From Rhizomicrobium electricum (GTDB lineage Bacteria; Pseudomonadota; Alphaproteobacteria; Micropepsales; Micropepsaceae), in contig NZ_JAASQS010000002.1 in NCBI RefSeq assembly GCF_011762045.1, positions 434,001-498,000 of the forward strand: a stretch of DNA of 64,000 bases, given 5' to 3'. The translations under genes and the position numbers were made by a program. Shown here piece after piece: positions 47,777 to 56,683 of this stretch (position 1 is the first letter of the stretch; each line of letters starts with the position of its first letter). The notes under the pieces are model-generated. The model saw only the letters and a program-made list of their open reading frames with translations, was not told where the DNA came from and did not search any database.

Positions 47777-49177
47777 GTGTTCGACAAAGCCACATTCATC
47801 GATGAAGCCGCCATCTATGCCGCGCTCGAAGAAGGCAAGCGTGCGGTCAGCCGCGATGCCGTCGAAACGATCATCAAGAAGGCGAGCGCAGCGCACGGCC
47901 TGACGCTTCCGGAAGTGGCGATCCTGCTCAACGTGCACGATCCGGAACTGGTCGAAGAAATCTACAAGTGCGCCCGTGGCATCAAGCAGCGCATCTACGG
48001 CCGCCGCCTGGTGCTGTTCGCGCCGCTCTACGTGTCCGACTACTGCATCAACAACTGCGTCTATTGCGGCTACGGCCAGGGCCACAAGTTCCCCCGCCGC
48101 AAGCTGACGATGCAGGAAATCAAGAACGAGACGCTGGTGCTGCTCAACATGGGCCACAAGCGCCTCGCCATGGAAGCGGGCGAAGACCCCGAGAACTGCC
48201 CGATCGATTATGTACTCGACGCCATCGAGGCGGTCTATTCGGTCGAGACCAAGAACGCCAACATCCGCCGCATCAACGTGAACATCGCGGCGACCACGGT
48301 CGAGAACTTCAAGAAGCTGAAGGCGGCCGAGATCGGCACCTACATCCTGTTCCAGGAAACCTATCACCGCGAAACCTACGCCAAGATGCACCCGCGCGGT
48401 CCCAAGAGCGATTACGACTGGCACACCACCGCCTTCGACCGCTCCAATGCCGCCGAGATCGACGACAACGGCGCCGGCGTCCTGTTCGGGCTCTACGACC
48501 ACAAGTTCGAAGTGCTGGCGCTGATGCAGCATGCCGAGCATCTGGAAGCCGAGTTCAACTGCGGCCCGCACACCATTTCGGTGCCGCGCATCCGTCCGGC
48601 GGGCGGCATCAATCTCGAAAGCTTCCCGCACATCGTCTCCGATGACGAGTTCAAGAAACTGATCGCCATCATCCGCATGGCCGTGCCCTACACCGGCATG
48701 ATCATCTCGACCCGCGAAGACGCCCATCTGCGCAACGAATGCCTCGAACTCGGCATCTCGCAGCTTTCCGGCGGTTCGTGCACCGGCGTCGGCGGCTATT
48801 GCGAAGAGAACGCCAAAGGCGTGCGCCAGCCGACCCAGTTCAAGGTCAACGACGAGCGGCCGCTCGATCAGGTGATGTACGACATCGCCGAAGCCGGCCA
48901 CCTGCCCTCGTTCTGCACCGCCTGCTACCGCAACGGCCGTACCGGCGACCGCTTCATGGAATACGCCAAGAGCGGCAAGATCCAGGACCTCTGCCAGCCC
49001 AACGCGCTGCTCACCTTGAAGGAATACCTGACCGACTTCGCCTCGCCGCAAACCAAAGAGCTGGGCGAAAAGGTCATCGCCGAACACCTCGCCCAGATTC
49101 ACAACGACAAGCTGCGCAAGGTGACCGAGGACCGCCTCAAGGAAATCGAAGCCGGCAAACGGGACCTTTATTACTAA
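47777..49177 (+). CDS. hydG: [FeFe]-hydrogenase maturase HydG (radical SAM tyrosine lyase)
   Basis: The product is 466 residues. HydG splits tyrosine to supply CO and cyanide ligands for the H-cluster. The radical-SAM cluster motif CX3CX2C is Cys90, Cys94 and Cys97 in DYCINNCVYCGYGQ. The diagnostic C-terminal second-cluster motif CX2CX22C is present (FCTACYRNG, then the third Cys in QDLCQPN). ThiH, the nearest relative, lacks that spacing. The start is GTG 47777 with GGGAG 6 bases upstream. No hydA, hydE or hydF is found in the window. Confidence 0.93.
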   Translation: MFDKATFIDEAAIYAALEEGKRAVSRDAVETIIKKASAAHGLTLPEVAILLNVHDPELVEEIYKCARGIKQRIYGRRLVLFAPLYVSDYCINNCVYCGYGQGHKFPRRKLTMQEIKNETLVLLNMGHKRLAMEAGEDPENCPIDYVLDAIEAVYSVETKNANIRRINVNIAATTVENFKKLKAAEIGTYILFQETYHRETYAKMHPRGPKSDYDWHTTAFDRSNAAEIDDNGAGVLFGLYDHKFEVLALMQHAEHLEAEFNCGPHTISVPRIRPAGGINLESFPHIVSDDEFKKLIAIIRMAVPYTGMIISTREDAHLRNECLELGISQLSGGSCTGVGGYCEENAKGVRQPTQFKVNDERPLDQVMYDIAEAGHLPSFCTACYRNGRTGDRFMEYAKSGKIQDLCQPNALLTLKEYLTDFASPQTKELGEKVIAEHLAQIHNDKLRKVTEDRLKEIEAGKRDLYY

Positions 49178-49180
49178 GAT

Positions 49181-49207
49181 ATCCCTCTCCCCTTGTAGGA
49201 GAGGGAT
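49181..49207 (+). terminator. Terminator hairpin after hydG
   Basis: ATCCCTCTCC and GGAGAGGGAT form a perfect 10-bp stem around a 7-base loop, starting 4 bases after the stop. It is followed by TATAATT rather than a pure T run. Confidence 0.65.
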
Positions 49208-49288
49208 TATAATTAACCATCCCTTTACCCTGTTCTTCCTACCGTGGCCTGCTGGCCGGCGATTGCGCGCGGCCGCCGCGAGGATCCG

Positions 49289-50485
49289 ATGAAAGTCATA
49301 TTGCTGAAGGGCCAGTCGAAATACGACGCGCTGCGCTGCTACGTCGACGAACTCGCCAGGACGTTCGAAAGCCGCGGCGACACGGTGTCGATCATCGACA
49401 TGAAGCTGCCGGAGGTGATGCAGAACTTTCCCCGCATCCTCGAAAGCGAACGCCCCGCCGACCTGGTGTTCTCGTTCTCCATTCTCGGCGAATATGCCGA
49501 CGAGCGCGGCCGCTGGATCGGCGACATCGTCGGCGCGCCGCACGTCGTTCTATTCGTCGATTTCCCGTTCTGCCACACGGCGCGGCTCGAACATCTGTCG
49601 CCCAAGGCCGCCATCCTGACCATCGACGCCAGTCACGTGCGGATCATCAACAGCTATTTCGGTCCCAATCGCTATGCCTATGTCGGCTTCTGCCCGGTGG
49701 CGGCGATGGGCGAACCGGTAGCGTTGCCGGAGACCGCCGAGGCCTATCTCGCTTCGCGTCCGGTCGATGTCCTGTGCGCCATGAGCTATTTCGCGCCCGG
49801 CCTGCCGCCGTGGCACGATTTCCCCGAACCGTCCAAAAGCGTGTTCGCCGAAGCCGCCGAGCTGGCGCTGAGCCAGGAATGGATGTCGGCGCAGGATGCG
49901 CTGGACCGCTGGTTCATCGTGCGCGGCATCGATTTCAACCATCCGTCCGTCAAGAAGGAACTCGATGTCGTCCGGGCGCAGTCGGTCGTCATCAACGAAT
50001 GGGTGCGCGGCACGCGCCGGGCGAAGTTCTTCGAGGCCGCCGCCAAGGTCGGACTGCCGCTGACCTGCTACGGCGACGGCTATGCCGACGTGCTGGAGCG
50101 CTACAAGAACATCAGCTACCAGGGTCTCGGCGACACCGCGGGTACGCCGGAGCGGATGCGCCAGGCGCGCCTGGTCATCAATCACAATTCCAATTTCGGC
50201 GAAGGCCTGCACGACCGCGTGCCGTCGGGCATGCTGGCGGGCGCGGCGGTAGCGACCGACACCAGCAAGTATTATGTCGAGCATTACGAACCCGGCCGCG
50301 AGATCGCCCTGTTCCGCTGGCAGCACCTCGAAGAAGACCTCGCCAAGGTCAAGGACCTGCTCGCCGACGGCGACGCCCTGTTCGCGATGGCCAAGGCCGG
50401 CCAGCAAAAGGCGCTGCACCAGGACCGCTGGGAACACCGCATCGACACCATCCTCGCCGCCGCCCACGCCGTCGCGAGCCGGTAG
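49289..50485 (+). CDS. Glycosyltransferase-like protein (CgeB-type, family 1-like)
   Basis: The product is 398 residues. The second half, including CYGDGYADVLERYKNISYQGLGD, ARLVINHNSNFGEGLHDRVPSGMLAGAAVATD and LADGDALFAMAKAGQQKAL, matches the C-terminal domain of CgeB-like glycosyltransferases. The first half, with VILLKGQSKYDALRCYVDELA and VVLFVDFPFCH, resembles DUF3880-like N-domains. ATG 49289 has GAGGA 5 bases upstream. Acceptor and donor sugars are unknown. It is soluble, with no signal peptide. Confidence 0.75.
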   Translation: MKVILLKGQSKYDALRCYVDELARTFESRGDTVSIIDMKLPEVMQNFPRILESERPADLVFSFSILGEYADERGRWIGDIVGAPHVVLFVDFPFCHTARLEHLSPKAAILTIDASHVRIINSYFGPNRYAYVGFCPVAAMGEPVALPETAEAYLASRPVDVLCAMSYFAPGLPPWHDFPEPSKSVFAEAAELALSQEWMSAQDALDRWFIVRGIDFNHPSVKKELDVVRAQSVVINEWVRGTRRAKFFEAAAKVGLPLTCYGDGYADVLERYKNISYQGLGDTAGTPERMRQARLVINHNSNFGEGLHDRVPSGMLAGAAVATDTSKYYVEHYEPGREIALFRWQHLEEDLAKVKDLLADGDALFAMAKAGQQKALHQDRWEHRIDTILAAAHAVASR

Positions 50486-50488
50486 ACG

Positions 50489-51406
50489 CTATTCCAGCAC
50501 GACCATGTCGATGTCTCGCGTCGGCACATAATCATTCGCATCGAAAGTAAAAGTCGTCGGGCCGGTCCTTTTCAGAACGCCGTCCCAGCACAGCGACAGC
50601 ACGTTTCCGGGTTTCAGCTTATCGAGTGTCAAGTGAAACTGCCGGATCGGACCGCTCCAGGTCTTGGCGGTGCTGAGGACGTATTGAGTCTGGTATGCCG
50701 GACCCGTAAGCGCTGCCGCGCGCGCGATTTCGGGTTTGGCGCAGTACTGCCTGGCGAGCTTAGGATCATCGAACAGATTGCGGCTCGTGTTCCAGTTTCC
50801 CGAGACCGGCTGGTATTCGTGTTCGATCACCGTCGTCTTTCCGGCCGCAAAGACTTGCGTCCAGTAGAACCGCGTCCTCGTGGTCCAGTTGGGATACTCG
50901 GTATCATCTTCCAGAATGCCGAGCTTGACCATTTCTGCCTTCTTGTTCCGCGCAATCGGCTTGCTCTTCTCGGACAAAGCGCGCCTGCCGGCACTGACGG
51001 CGTTCACCGGCAGCCCGCCATCATTCACCAGCTTAGTGACGTCGCGGCCCTTCAGTATTGCACGCTGTTCAGCTTGAAACTTTATCCACCTGCCATCGAC
51101 CGTGACAGTAAAACCGACAAAGTTCACGGGATCCCTGGTCATCGGACCATAGCCGACGGCCGGGTCCCATTCGAGATCCGGCAGCGGAAACGCCACCAAA
51201 GTCGTGATGTCGTGCTTGGTGGGATTGAAGAATTCAAACCGCACCCGCACCTTCTGCGGACTGACGTAAAGCTCCTCGGACCGCATCTGCACCGGCGTTC
51301 CGTGGGTGAAGACGATCCCGCCTGCAGCCAACGCCGCCGCCCCGTCGTCGGCCGAAGCTGGAGCAACCGTCACAACGGCCGCGATCACCATTAAGGTTTT
51401 GCGCAT
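50489..51406 (-). CDS. DUF4424-family secreted protein
   Basis: The product is 305 residues with a signal peptide ending near APASA. The start of the mature protein, DDGAAALAAGGIVFTHGTPVQMRSEELYVSPQKVRVRFEFFN, is characteristic of DUF4424. The rest includes TVIEHEYQPVSGNW and a beta-rich C-terminus. Function unknown, probably periplasmic. It converges on the glycosyltransferase gene. Confidence 0.85.
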   Translation of the reverse strand: MRKTLMVIAAVVTVAPASADDGAAALAAGGIVFTHGTPVQMRSEELYVSPQKVRVRFEFFNPTKHDITTLVAFPLPDLEWDPAVGYGPMTRDPVNFVGFTVTVDGRWIKFQAEQRAILKGRDVTKLVNDGGLPVNAVSAGRRALSEKSKPIARNKKAEMVKLGILEDDTEYPNWTTRTRFYWTQVFAAGKTTVIEHEYQPVSGNWNTSRNLFDDPKLARQYCAKPEIARAAALTGPAYQTQYVLSTAKTWSGPIRQFHLTLDKLKPGNVLSLCWDGVLKRTGPTTFTFDANDYVPTRDIDMVVLE

Positions 51407-51449
51407 GTCCCTCCCCCCAATGGCACAACATTATCACGTTCCCCGCCCC

Positions 51450-51491
51450 TTGCATTTCCCTATCGGCGCTTTATACTTTGCGGTGCAAAGT
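51450..51491 (+). promoter_or_regulatory. Promoter with CTTTGC-type inverted repeat
   Basis: TTGCAT (51450-51455), a 16-base spacer and TATACT (51472-51477) form a good promoter. A perfect inverted repeat, ACTTTGC and GCAAAGT with a 3-base spacer (51475-51491), overlaps the -10 box and start point. The second gene of the transcript encodes a winged-helix regulator, so autorepression is likely. Confidence 0.6.
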
Positions 51492-51510
51492 TACTCAGGT
51501 GCGGGGTAAG

Positions 51511-52122
51511 GTGCGCGACATCGACAGGGCCTTGGCGGAGATCGGCGAGATCCGCAGCCAGATCGCCTCGCATACGGCGTTCCGCGGCTACGGCCCGCTG
51601 GCGATTTCCATCACCGGCCTGCTCGCTCTGATGACCGCGGCGGCGCAGAGCCTGCTGCCGGTCGCCGGCACGCCGCTGCTCTACATCTCCGAGTGGATGG
51701 TGACCGCCGCGGTGTGCGGCGCCGTGGTGCGGATCGAGATGCAGGGCCGTTCCAAGCGGCTCCATTCCGGCCTCGCCGACGTCATGATCCATCAGGCGAT
51801 CGAGCAGTTCCTGCCGGCCACCGCCGCCAGCGCCTTCATGCCGCTGTTGCTGCTGCAATTCGCGCCCGAGGGCGCCTGGATGATGCCCGGCCTGTGGCAG
51901 TTGTTCGTCAGCCTCGGCATTTACGCCTCGCTGCATAACCTGCCGCGCAGCATGTTCTATGCCGGCGCGTTCTATCTCGTGTCCGGATTCGCCACCCTGC
52001 TCTACGCCAGCCAGACGCACGTCTTGTCGCCGTGGCTGATGGGCGTTCCGTTCCTGATCGGCCAGACGCTGATGGCCGTCATTCTCTATTTCGCCGCCGG
52101 AGAGTGTGATGGCGAAGACTGA
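51511..52122 (+). CDS. Membrane protein paired with a winged-helix regulator
   Basis: The product is about 203 residues. An N-terminal soluble helix (DIDRALAEIGEIRSQIASHTAFRGYGPLA) is followed by about five or six membrane helices. GTG 51511 is chosen because the promoter start point lies near 51484 and GGGGT stands 4 bases upstream; GTG 51499 is also possible. Its end overlaps the regulator gene by 14 bases. Homologous pairs occur in other proteobacteria, but the role is unknown. Confidence 0.7.
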   Translation: MRDIDRALAEIGEIRSQIASHTAFRGYGPLAISITGLLALMTAAAQSLLPVAGTPLLYISEWMVTAAVCGAVVRIEMQGRSKRLHSGLADVMIHQAIEQFLPATAASAFMPLLLLQFAPEGAWMMPGLWQLFVSLGIYASLHNLPRSMFYAGAFYLVSGFATLLYASQTHVLSPWLMGVPFLIGQTLMAVILYFAAGECDGED

Positions 52123-52477
52123 AGCCCCCTTCGCGTTCGACGGCCTCGACCGCGTGATGCACGAAAAAGCGCGCCTCGGCGTGCTGTCGTCGCTGATCGC
52201 CCACCCCAAGGGTCTCGCGTTCGGCGACCTGAAGACGCTGTGCGGCCTGACCGACGGCAATCTCTCGCGCCACCTGCAGACCTTGCAGGAAGCCGGCCTC
52301 ATCGAAATCACCAAGAGCTTCGAGAACAACCGGCCGCAGACCACCGTCAAGCTGACCCGCAACGGCCGCAAGCGGTTCCTCGAATATCTCGCTTTGCTCG
52401 AACAGGTGGTGCGCGACGCCGCCAAGACCGCCGGCGAGGATTTCGGTAATGCCCGGTTGAAAATCCTGCCGACCTGA
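52109..52477 (+). CDS. Winged helix-turn-helix transcriptional regulator
   Basis: This 122-residue protein belongs to the small HTH_34/MarR-like group. The helix-turn-helix lies around LAFGDLKTLCGLTDGNLSRHLQTLQEAGLIEITKSF, and the wing is NNRPQTTVKLTRNGRKRFLEYL. It is co-transcribed with the membrane-protein gene through a 14-base overlap; ATG 52109 follows GGAGAG. It probably binds the CTTTGC repeat in its own promoter. Confidence 0.88.
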   Translation: MAKTEAPFAFDGLDRVMHEKARLGVLSSLIAHPKGLAFGDLKTLCGLTDGNLSRHLQTLQEAGLIEITKSFENNRPQTTVKLTRNGRKRFLEYLALLEQVVRDAAKTAGEDFGNARLKILPT

Positions 52478-52506
52478 ACGGCCCTTTTTTAAGAGGATTC
52501 TTTGCA

Positions 52507-53166
52507 ATGCCAAGTAATTGCTTACGCAAAGACAAGATTCATGTTGGCGCCATCATGGACGGCAACGGCCGCTGGGCGCAGGCACGCGGACTTCCCCGCC
52601 GTGAAGGCCACCGCGCCGGCATCGAGTCTCTGCGCAACATCGTCAAAGCCGCGCCGGATCTCGGCATCGGCACGCTGACGGTGCACGCCTTCTCCGCCGA
52701 CAACTGGAAGCGCCCGGCCGAGGAAGTGGCGGACCTGTTGATGCTGTTCCGGCAATATCTCGACAGCGAGACCGAGACGCTGGTGATCGACGGGGTGAAG
52801 CTCAATTTCATCGGCCGCCGCGACCGCCTGCCGCCCGATCTGGTTGCGGAAATGGAGCGCGCCGAAGCCGCCACCGAATGGGGCGATGCCCTCAACTTGC
52901 GCGTCGGGCTCGATTACTCCGCCCGTGCGGCGATCGTCGAAGCGGTGAAGGCCAATACGGTGCCCGGCCCCGACGTCGATCTTCTCATCCGCACCAGCGG
53001 CGAACAAAGGCTGTCGGATTTCCTGTTGTGGGAATGCGCCTACGCCGAATTCCTGTTCAGCGAAAAGCTGTGGCCCGATTTCGGCCCCGACGATCTCGCC
53101 GAAGCCGTCCGCACCTTCCACACCCGCGAACGCCGTTTCGGCGCCCTGCCGGAGGCGGCGGAGTAG
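52507..53166 (+). CDS. Shortened UppS-like cis-prenyltransferase
   Basis: The product is 219 residues. IMDGNGRWAQARGLPRREGHRAG and ADNWKRP are the family's substrate motifs, and LLIRTSGEQRLSDFLLWECAYAEF is the allylic-diphosphate region. Typical undecaprenyl diphosphate synthases are about 250 residues. Here about 25-30 residues are missing between LDYSARAAIVEAVKAN and PDVDLLIRTSG. The product chain length may therefore differ, or this may be a paralogue of the essential enzyme. AAGAGGA lies before the ATG. It is 29 bases after the regulator gene. Confidence 0.85.
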   Translation: MPSNCLRKDKIHVGAIMDGNGRWAQARGLPRREGHRAGIESLRNIVKAAPDLGIGTLTVHAFSADNWKRPAEEVADLLMLFRQYLDSETETLVIDGVKLNFIGRRDRLPPDLVAEMERAEAATEWGDALNLRVGLDYSARAAIVEAVKANTVPGPDVDLLIRTSGEQRLSDFLLWECAYAEFLFSEKLWPDFGPDDLAEAVRTFHTRERRFGALPEAAE

Positions 53167-53991
53167 CTATTTCTTCGCGTCTTCCAGCTTGGCTTCGACG
53201 CTGGCGATGGTTTTCTTCTGCCGCACCGGACGTTGCGGGCGGCGCAGGAAACTGATGACCAGCAACACCAGCGTGAACCCGAGAATAGTCCGAAATGCGA
53301 AAACAAAGTGGGTGAAAAGTGGCACGCGCGGATTGTGCACCACCGGCGCGAACTGCACGCCATAGATGGCCGGCGCATTCAGAGCCGCTGCCGCCAGCAC
53401 CTGATCGGCAGTGTATTCGACGATCTGGCGGGTACGGACGGACTTGTTCTCGACCGGGATCAGACCGAGGCCGAGGGAGCGTTCCTCGTGGGAGGCGATG
53501 AGGCCCGGCTGGGCGAATAATTCTCCCGATGGCGCCGCGCGCGTGAAGGTGAAGACCACCGCGAAAAACGCCGCCGCCAGGAAAATCGCGCCCGCCAGCA
53601 AGATCGAACGGCCGACGATCAGTTGCACGTGCGCGTTCACCGCGTCTTCGCGCAAGCCGACGAAGATCGCTTCCTTGGCCTCTTCGCTCATGCCGGCGCG
53701 GTCGACAAACAGGCGCGTCAGGCGGCGTTCGGCCAGCGGCGCGCCGTCGATCATCGCGGGCAGCATCACTGCCAATCCCGCAATGAACACCGTCACCGCG
53801 TCGACCAAGAGCACCAGCGCGAAGAACACCCAGTAGCCGGAGGAATCCGTGCCGCTCTCGAAATGGCCGGGCAGGATATGGGCGATCCAGGGATGAGCGC
53901 CGGTCATCGAAGTGACAAGCATCAAGAACATCAGAAGGTTGATGCCCACGAAAACGAGCAGCAGCCTGATGCCGGTAAAGCGCCTCGGCAT
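53167..53991 (-). CDS. Membrane protein of unknown function
   Basis: The product is 274 residues with membrane helices at about residues 8-28, 52-78, 128-150 and 236-256. A charged cytoplasmic loop (RRLTRLFVDRAGMSEEAKEAIFVGLREDAVNAH) lies between helices 2 and 3. A larger extracytoplasmic domain lies between helices 3 and 4. The C-terminus is basic. It converges on the UppS-like gene with adjacent stops. No family recognised. Confidence 0.7.
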   Translation of the reverse strand: MPRRFTGIRLLLVFVGINLLMFLMLVTSMTGAHPWIAHILPGHFESGTDSSGYWVFFALVLLVDAVTVFIAGLAVMLPAMIDGAPLAERRLTRLFVDRAGMSEEAKEAIFVGLREDAVNAHVQLIVGRSILLAGAIFLAAAFFAVVFTFTRAAPSGELFAQPGLIASHEERSLGLGLIPVENKSVRTRQIVEYTADQVLAAAALNAPAIYGVQFAPVVHNPRVPLFTHFVFAFRTILGFTLVLLVISFLRRPQRPVRQKKTIASVEAKLEDAKK

Positions 53992-54115
53992 GATAGTCCC
54001 CCAACCCCTTGCCCGGCGTGGAGCTTACACCAAAGCGCGGCAAACCGTTAATCGCCGCCCTGCCGAGCCGGAAACTGGCGTCCTAAGGCATCTTGGCGTA
54101 CACGGCACACCCAAG

Positions 54116-54754
54116 ATGACCGATCCTCTCGCCTTCGTCCGCGCCAATTCGGTGCTGCAAAGCCCGCCGCTCGTGCCCGAGGTGCGTTTGCATCTCGCCA
54201 GCGAAGTGCTGCCGCTGTGGTCCAAGACGGAAGAAGAACTCGGCCGCGAAGGCGTGCCGCCGCCGTACTGGGCGTTCGCCTGGGCGGGCGGACAGGCGCT
54301 GGCGCGCTACGTTCTCGATCGGGGCGTTCTTGGCGAGACCGTGCTCGATTTCGGATCGGGCTCGGGTTTGGTCGCGATTGCCGCCGCGAAAGCAGGCGCA
54401 GCCTCGGTGCTGGCGGCCGACATCGATCCGTTTTCCGCCGCCGCCATCCGCCAGAACGCGATCGACAACGATGTCGTGCTCGACGTCACCACCGACGACG
54501 TGATCGGGCGCACCGATCCCTGGACGCTCATCCTGGTCGGCGACATGTGCTACGAGCGCCCGCTCGCCGAACGCCTGACACAGTGGCTGCGCGACCACGC
54601 CCGCGCCGGAGCCACCGTGCTGGTCGGCGATCCGGGCCGCACCTATTTTCCCAAAACCGGCGTCGAGAAACTTGCGAGTTATAACGTGCCTACGTCGCGA
54701 GACCTCGAAGACCGCGATATGCGCGAAACCGGCGTGTTCCGACTCACCGCTTGA
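54116..54754 (+). CDS. Class I SAM methyltransferase (ETFB lysine methyltransferase-like)
   Basis: The product is 212 residues. The SAM-binding motif is VLDFGSGSGLVAIAAAKAGA, followed by ADIDPFSAAAIRQNA. The preceding PPPYWAFAWAGGQALARYVLD and the later LVGDMCYERPLAERL match the ETFB-lysine methyltransferase/Nnt1 group. These methylate lysines on electron-transfer flavoprotein beta in characterised cases. The target here is inference. ATG 54116 precedes the family N-terminus. Confidence 0.85.
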   Translation: MTDPLAFVRANSVLQSPPLVPEVRLHLASEVLPLWSKTEEELGREGVPPPYWAFAWAGGQALARYVLDRGVLGETVLDFGSGSGLVAIAAAKAGAASVLAADIDPFSAAAIRQNAIDNDVVLDVTTDDVIGRTDPWTLILVGDMCYERPLAERLTQWLRDHARAGATVLVGDPGRTYFPKTGVEKLASYNVPTSRDLEDRDMRETGVFRLTA

Positions 54755-54802
54755 CTCGTCTCGGGCGGCGGCGGTAGAAAAGAACAAAAGAGGAACATTG
54801 CC

Positions 54803-55150
54803 ATGCCGACCGACGGAACCATCGACTATATCGAGCTGCCAGCCTCCGACCTGGCGTCGCTGCAGGTCTTCTACAAAAAAGTTTTCGATTGGGGTGCGTT
54901 CAAGGATTACGGCCCCGACTACGTCGCCTTCGAAGCCCAGGGGCGCGATGGCGGCTTCAATGCCAAACGCAAGGTTGTGCAGAACGGCGGACCACTCCTG
55001 GTGCTCTACTCCAACAACCTCGAAGCCACCGAAGCCAAGGTCAAAGAGGCCGGCGGCGAGATCGTCGCGCACGAAAAGTTCCCCGGAGGGCGACGATTCA
55101 CCTTCCGCGATCCGAATGGAAACGAGCTCGCCGTCTGGACCAAGCGATAA
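54803..55150 (+). CDS. VOC-family (glyoxalase/bleomycin-resistance-like) protein
   Basis: The product is 115 residues with two beta-alpha-beta-beta-beta modules. IDYIELPASDLASLQVFYKKVFDW and the C-terminal GRRFTFRDPNGNELAVWTKR are typical VOC strings. AAGAGGA is placed well before the ATG. Substrate unknown; members include dioxygenases and glyoxalases. Confidence 0.9.
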   Translation: MPTDGTIDYIELPASDLASLQVFYKKVFDWGAFKDYGPDYVAFEAQGRDGGFNAKRKVVQNGGPLLVLYSNNLEATEAKVKEAGGEIVAHEKFPGGRRFTFRDPNGNELAVWTKR

Positions 55151-55201
55151 CGTGCCGCTAGGGTGCCCCCTTCTTGTGCGAGATTAATAAGGGGGCACGT
55201 A

Positions 55202-56662
55202 ATGGCGGGCGTAACCGAACAACAACCGGTCGATCTCAAGCCGACGCTGGGGCCGTTTCATCTTATTGCGCTTGGCATCGGCGGCATTATCGGCGCCGGC
55301 ATCTTCGTCATCACCGGACATGCGGCGGCGATCTACGCCGGTCCGGGCGTCATCATCTCGTTCGCCATTGCCGGTTTCGGGTGCGCCTTCACCGGTCTGT
55401 GCTACGCCGAATTCGCCTCGATGATCCCGGTCGCGGGCAGCGCCTATACCTACACCTACGCCACCATGGGCCGTTTCATGGCCTGGTTCATCGGCTGGAA
55501 TTTGGTGCTCGAATACCTCGCCGCCTCCTCCACCGTCGCGGTCGGCTGGTCGGGCTATTTCAACGACTTCATGACCTATATCGGGGTTCACATCCCCGCC
55601 GCGTTCGCCCAGGCGCCGATCGCGCTCGAAGGCGTGCAGCAGCATCTGGTGGTCACCGGCGCCTATTTCAATCTTCCCGCCGTGGCGCTGATCTGCCTCG
55701 TCACCGCCGTTCTCATCGTCGGCGTCAACATGTCGGCGAACTTCAACAACGCGATGGTGCTGATCAAGACCACCATCGTCATCATCGTGATCGCCGTCGG
55801 CCTGCCGCATGTGGTGTCGGCGCTGCACATTCCGGCCCAGCACGATTCCGTGGTGCCGCTCATCCCGGCCAACACCACCGGCGTTTTCGGCCAGTTCGGC
55901 TGGTCGGGCGTGTTGCGCGCCACCGGCCTCATCTTCTTCGCCTATATCGGCTTCGACGCGGTGTCGGTCGCCTCGCAGGAAGCCAAGAATCCCCGCCGCG
56001 ACGTGCCGCTCGGCATCCTCGGCTCGCTCGCCATCTGCACCGTGCTCTACATCCTGATGGCGTACGTGCTGACCGGCATCGCCGACTACCGCAATCTCAA
56101 CGTGCCGCATCCGGTGTCGATGGCACTGGAACAATCCGCTTCGCTCAAGTGGCTGGCGCCGTTCGTCAGCGTCGGCGCCATCGTCGGTCTCGCCTCGGTG
56201 GTGCTGGTGTTCCTGCTCGGCCAGTCGCGCATTTTCTACGCCATGGCGAAAGACGGCCTGTTCTTCAAGGTGTTCGGCGAGGTCCATCCGCGCTTCAAGA
56301 CGCCGTGGAAGGGACAGCTCATCACCGGCGCCTTTGCGATTCTTCTCGCCGGTCTGTTGCCGATCGACATCCTCAATCCGCTGGTCTCCATCGGCACGCT
56401 GCTCGCGTTCGTGGTGGTCTGCATCGGCACCATGATCCTGCGCGTCAAGCGGCCGAAAGCAATCCGCCCGTTCCGCACGCCCTATCTCTGGATCGTCGCG
56501 CCCATCGGCATTTTCATGTGCGCCCTGATGATGGTGTTCCTGCCGAAAGAGACCTGGGAGCGGCTGATCGTCTGGACCGCCATCGGCGTGGTGATCTACT
56601 TCGCGTACGGCATCCGCCAAGTTGCCGGGGCGCAACGCTGGCACATCAAGGACGCGGAGTAA
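55202..56662 (+). CDS. APC-family amino acid permease, tandem copy 1
   Basis: This 486-residue transporter has about 12-14 membrane helices and belongs to the APC superfamily, close to cationic amino acid (CAT) transporters. The substrate-binding segment of helix 1 is [40 protein letters not shown] and [25 protein letters not shown] are also typical. AAGGGGG lies before ATG 55202. Two close paralogues follow. The substrate is probably a basic or branched-chain amino acid, but this cannot be settled here. Confidence 0.93.
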   Translation: MAGVTEQQPVDLKPTLGPFHLIALGIGGIIGAGIFVITGHAAAIYAGPGVIISFAIAGFGCAFTGLCYAEFASMIPVAGSAYTYTYATMGRFMAWFIGWNLVLEYLAASSTVAVGWSGYFNDFMTYIGVHIPAAFAQAPIALEGVQQHLVVTGAYFNLPAVALICLVTAVLIVGVNMSANFNNAMVLIKTTIVIIVIAVGLPHVVSALHIPAQHDSVVPLIPANTTGVFGQFGWSGVLRATGLIFFAYIGFDAVSVASQEAKNPRRDVPLGILGSLAICTVLYILMAYVLTGIADYRNLNVPHPVSMALEQSASLKWLAPFVSVGAIVGLASVVLVFLLGQSRIFYAMAKDGLFFKVFGEVHPRFKTPWKGQLITGAFAILLAGLLPIDILNPLVSIGTLLAFVVVCIGTMILRVKRPKAIRPFRTPYLWIVAPIGIFMCALMMVFLPKETWERLIVWTAIGVVIYFAYGIRQVAGAQRWHIKDAE

Positions 56663-56683
56663 GCCATCCGTCGTCTTCGGCGT

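Noticed and set aside
47696..49543. Open frame of 615 codons on the minus strand
   Set aside because: It is antisense to hydG and the start of the glycosyltransferase gene; hydG has exact catalytic motifs, this frame has none.
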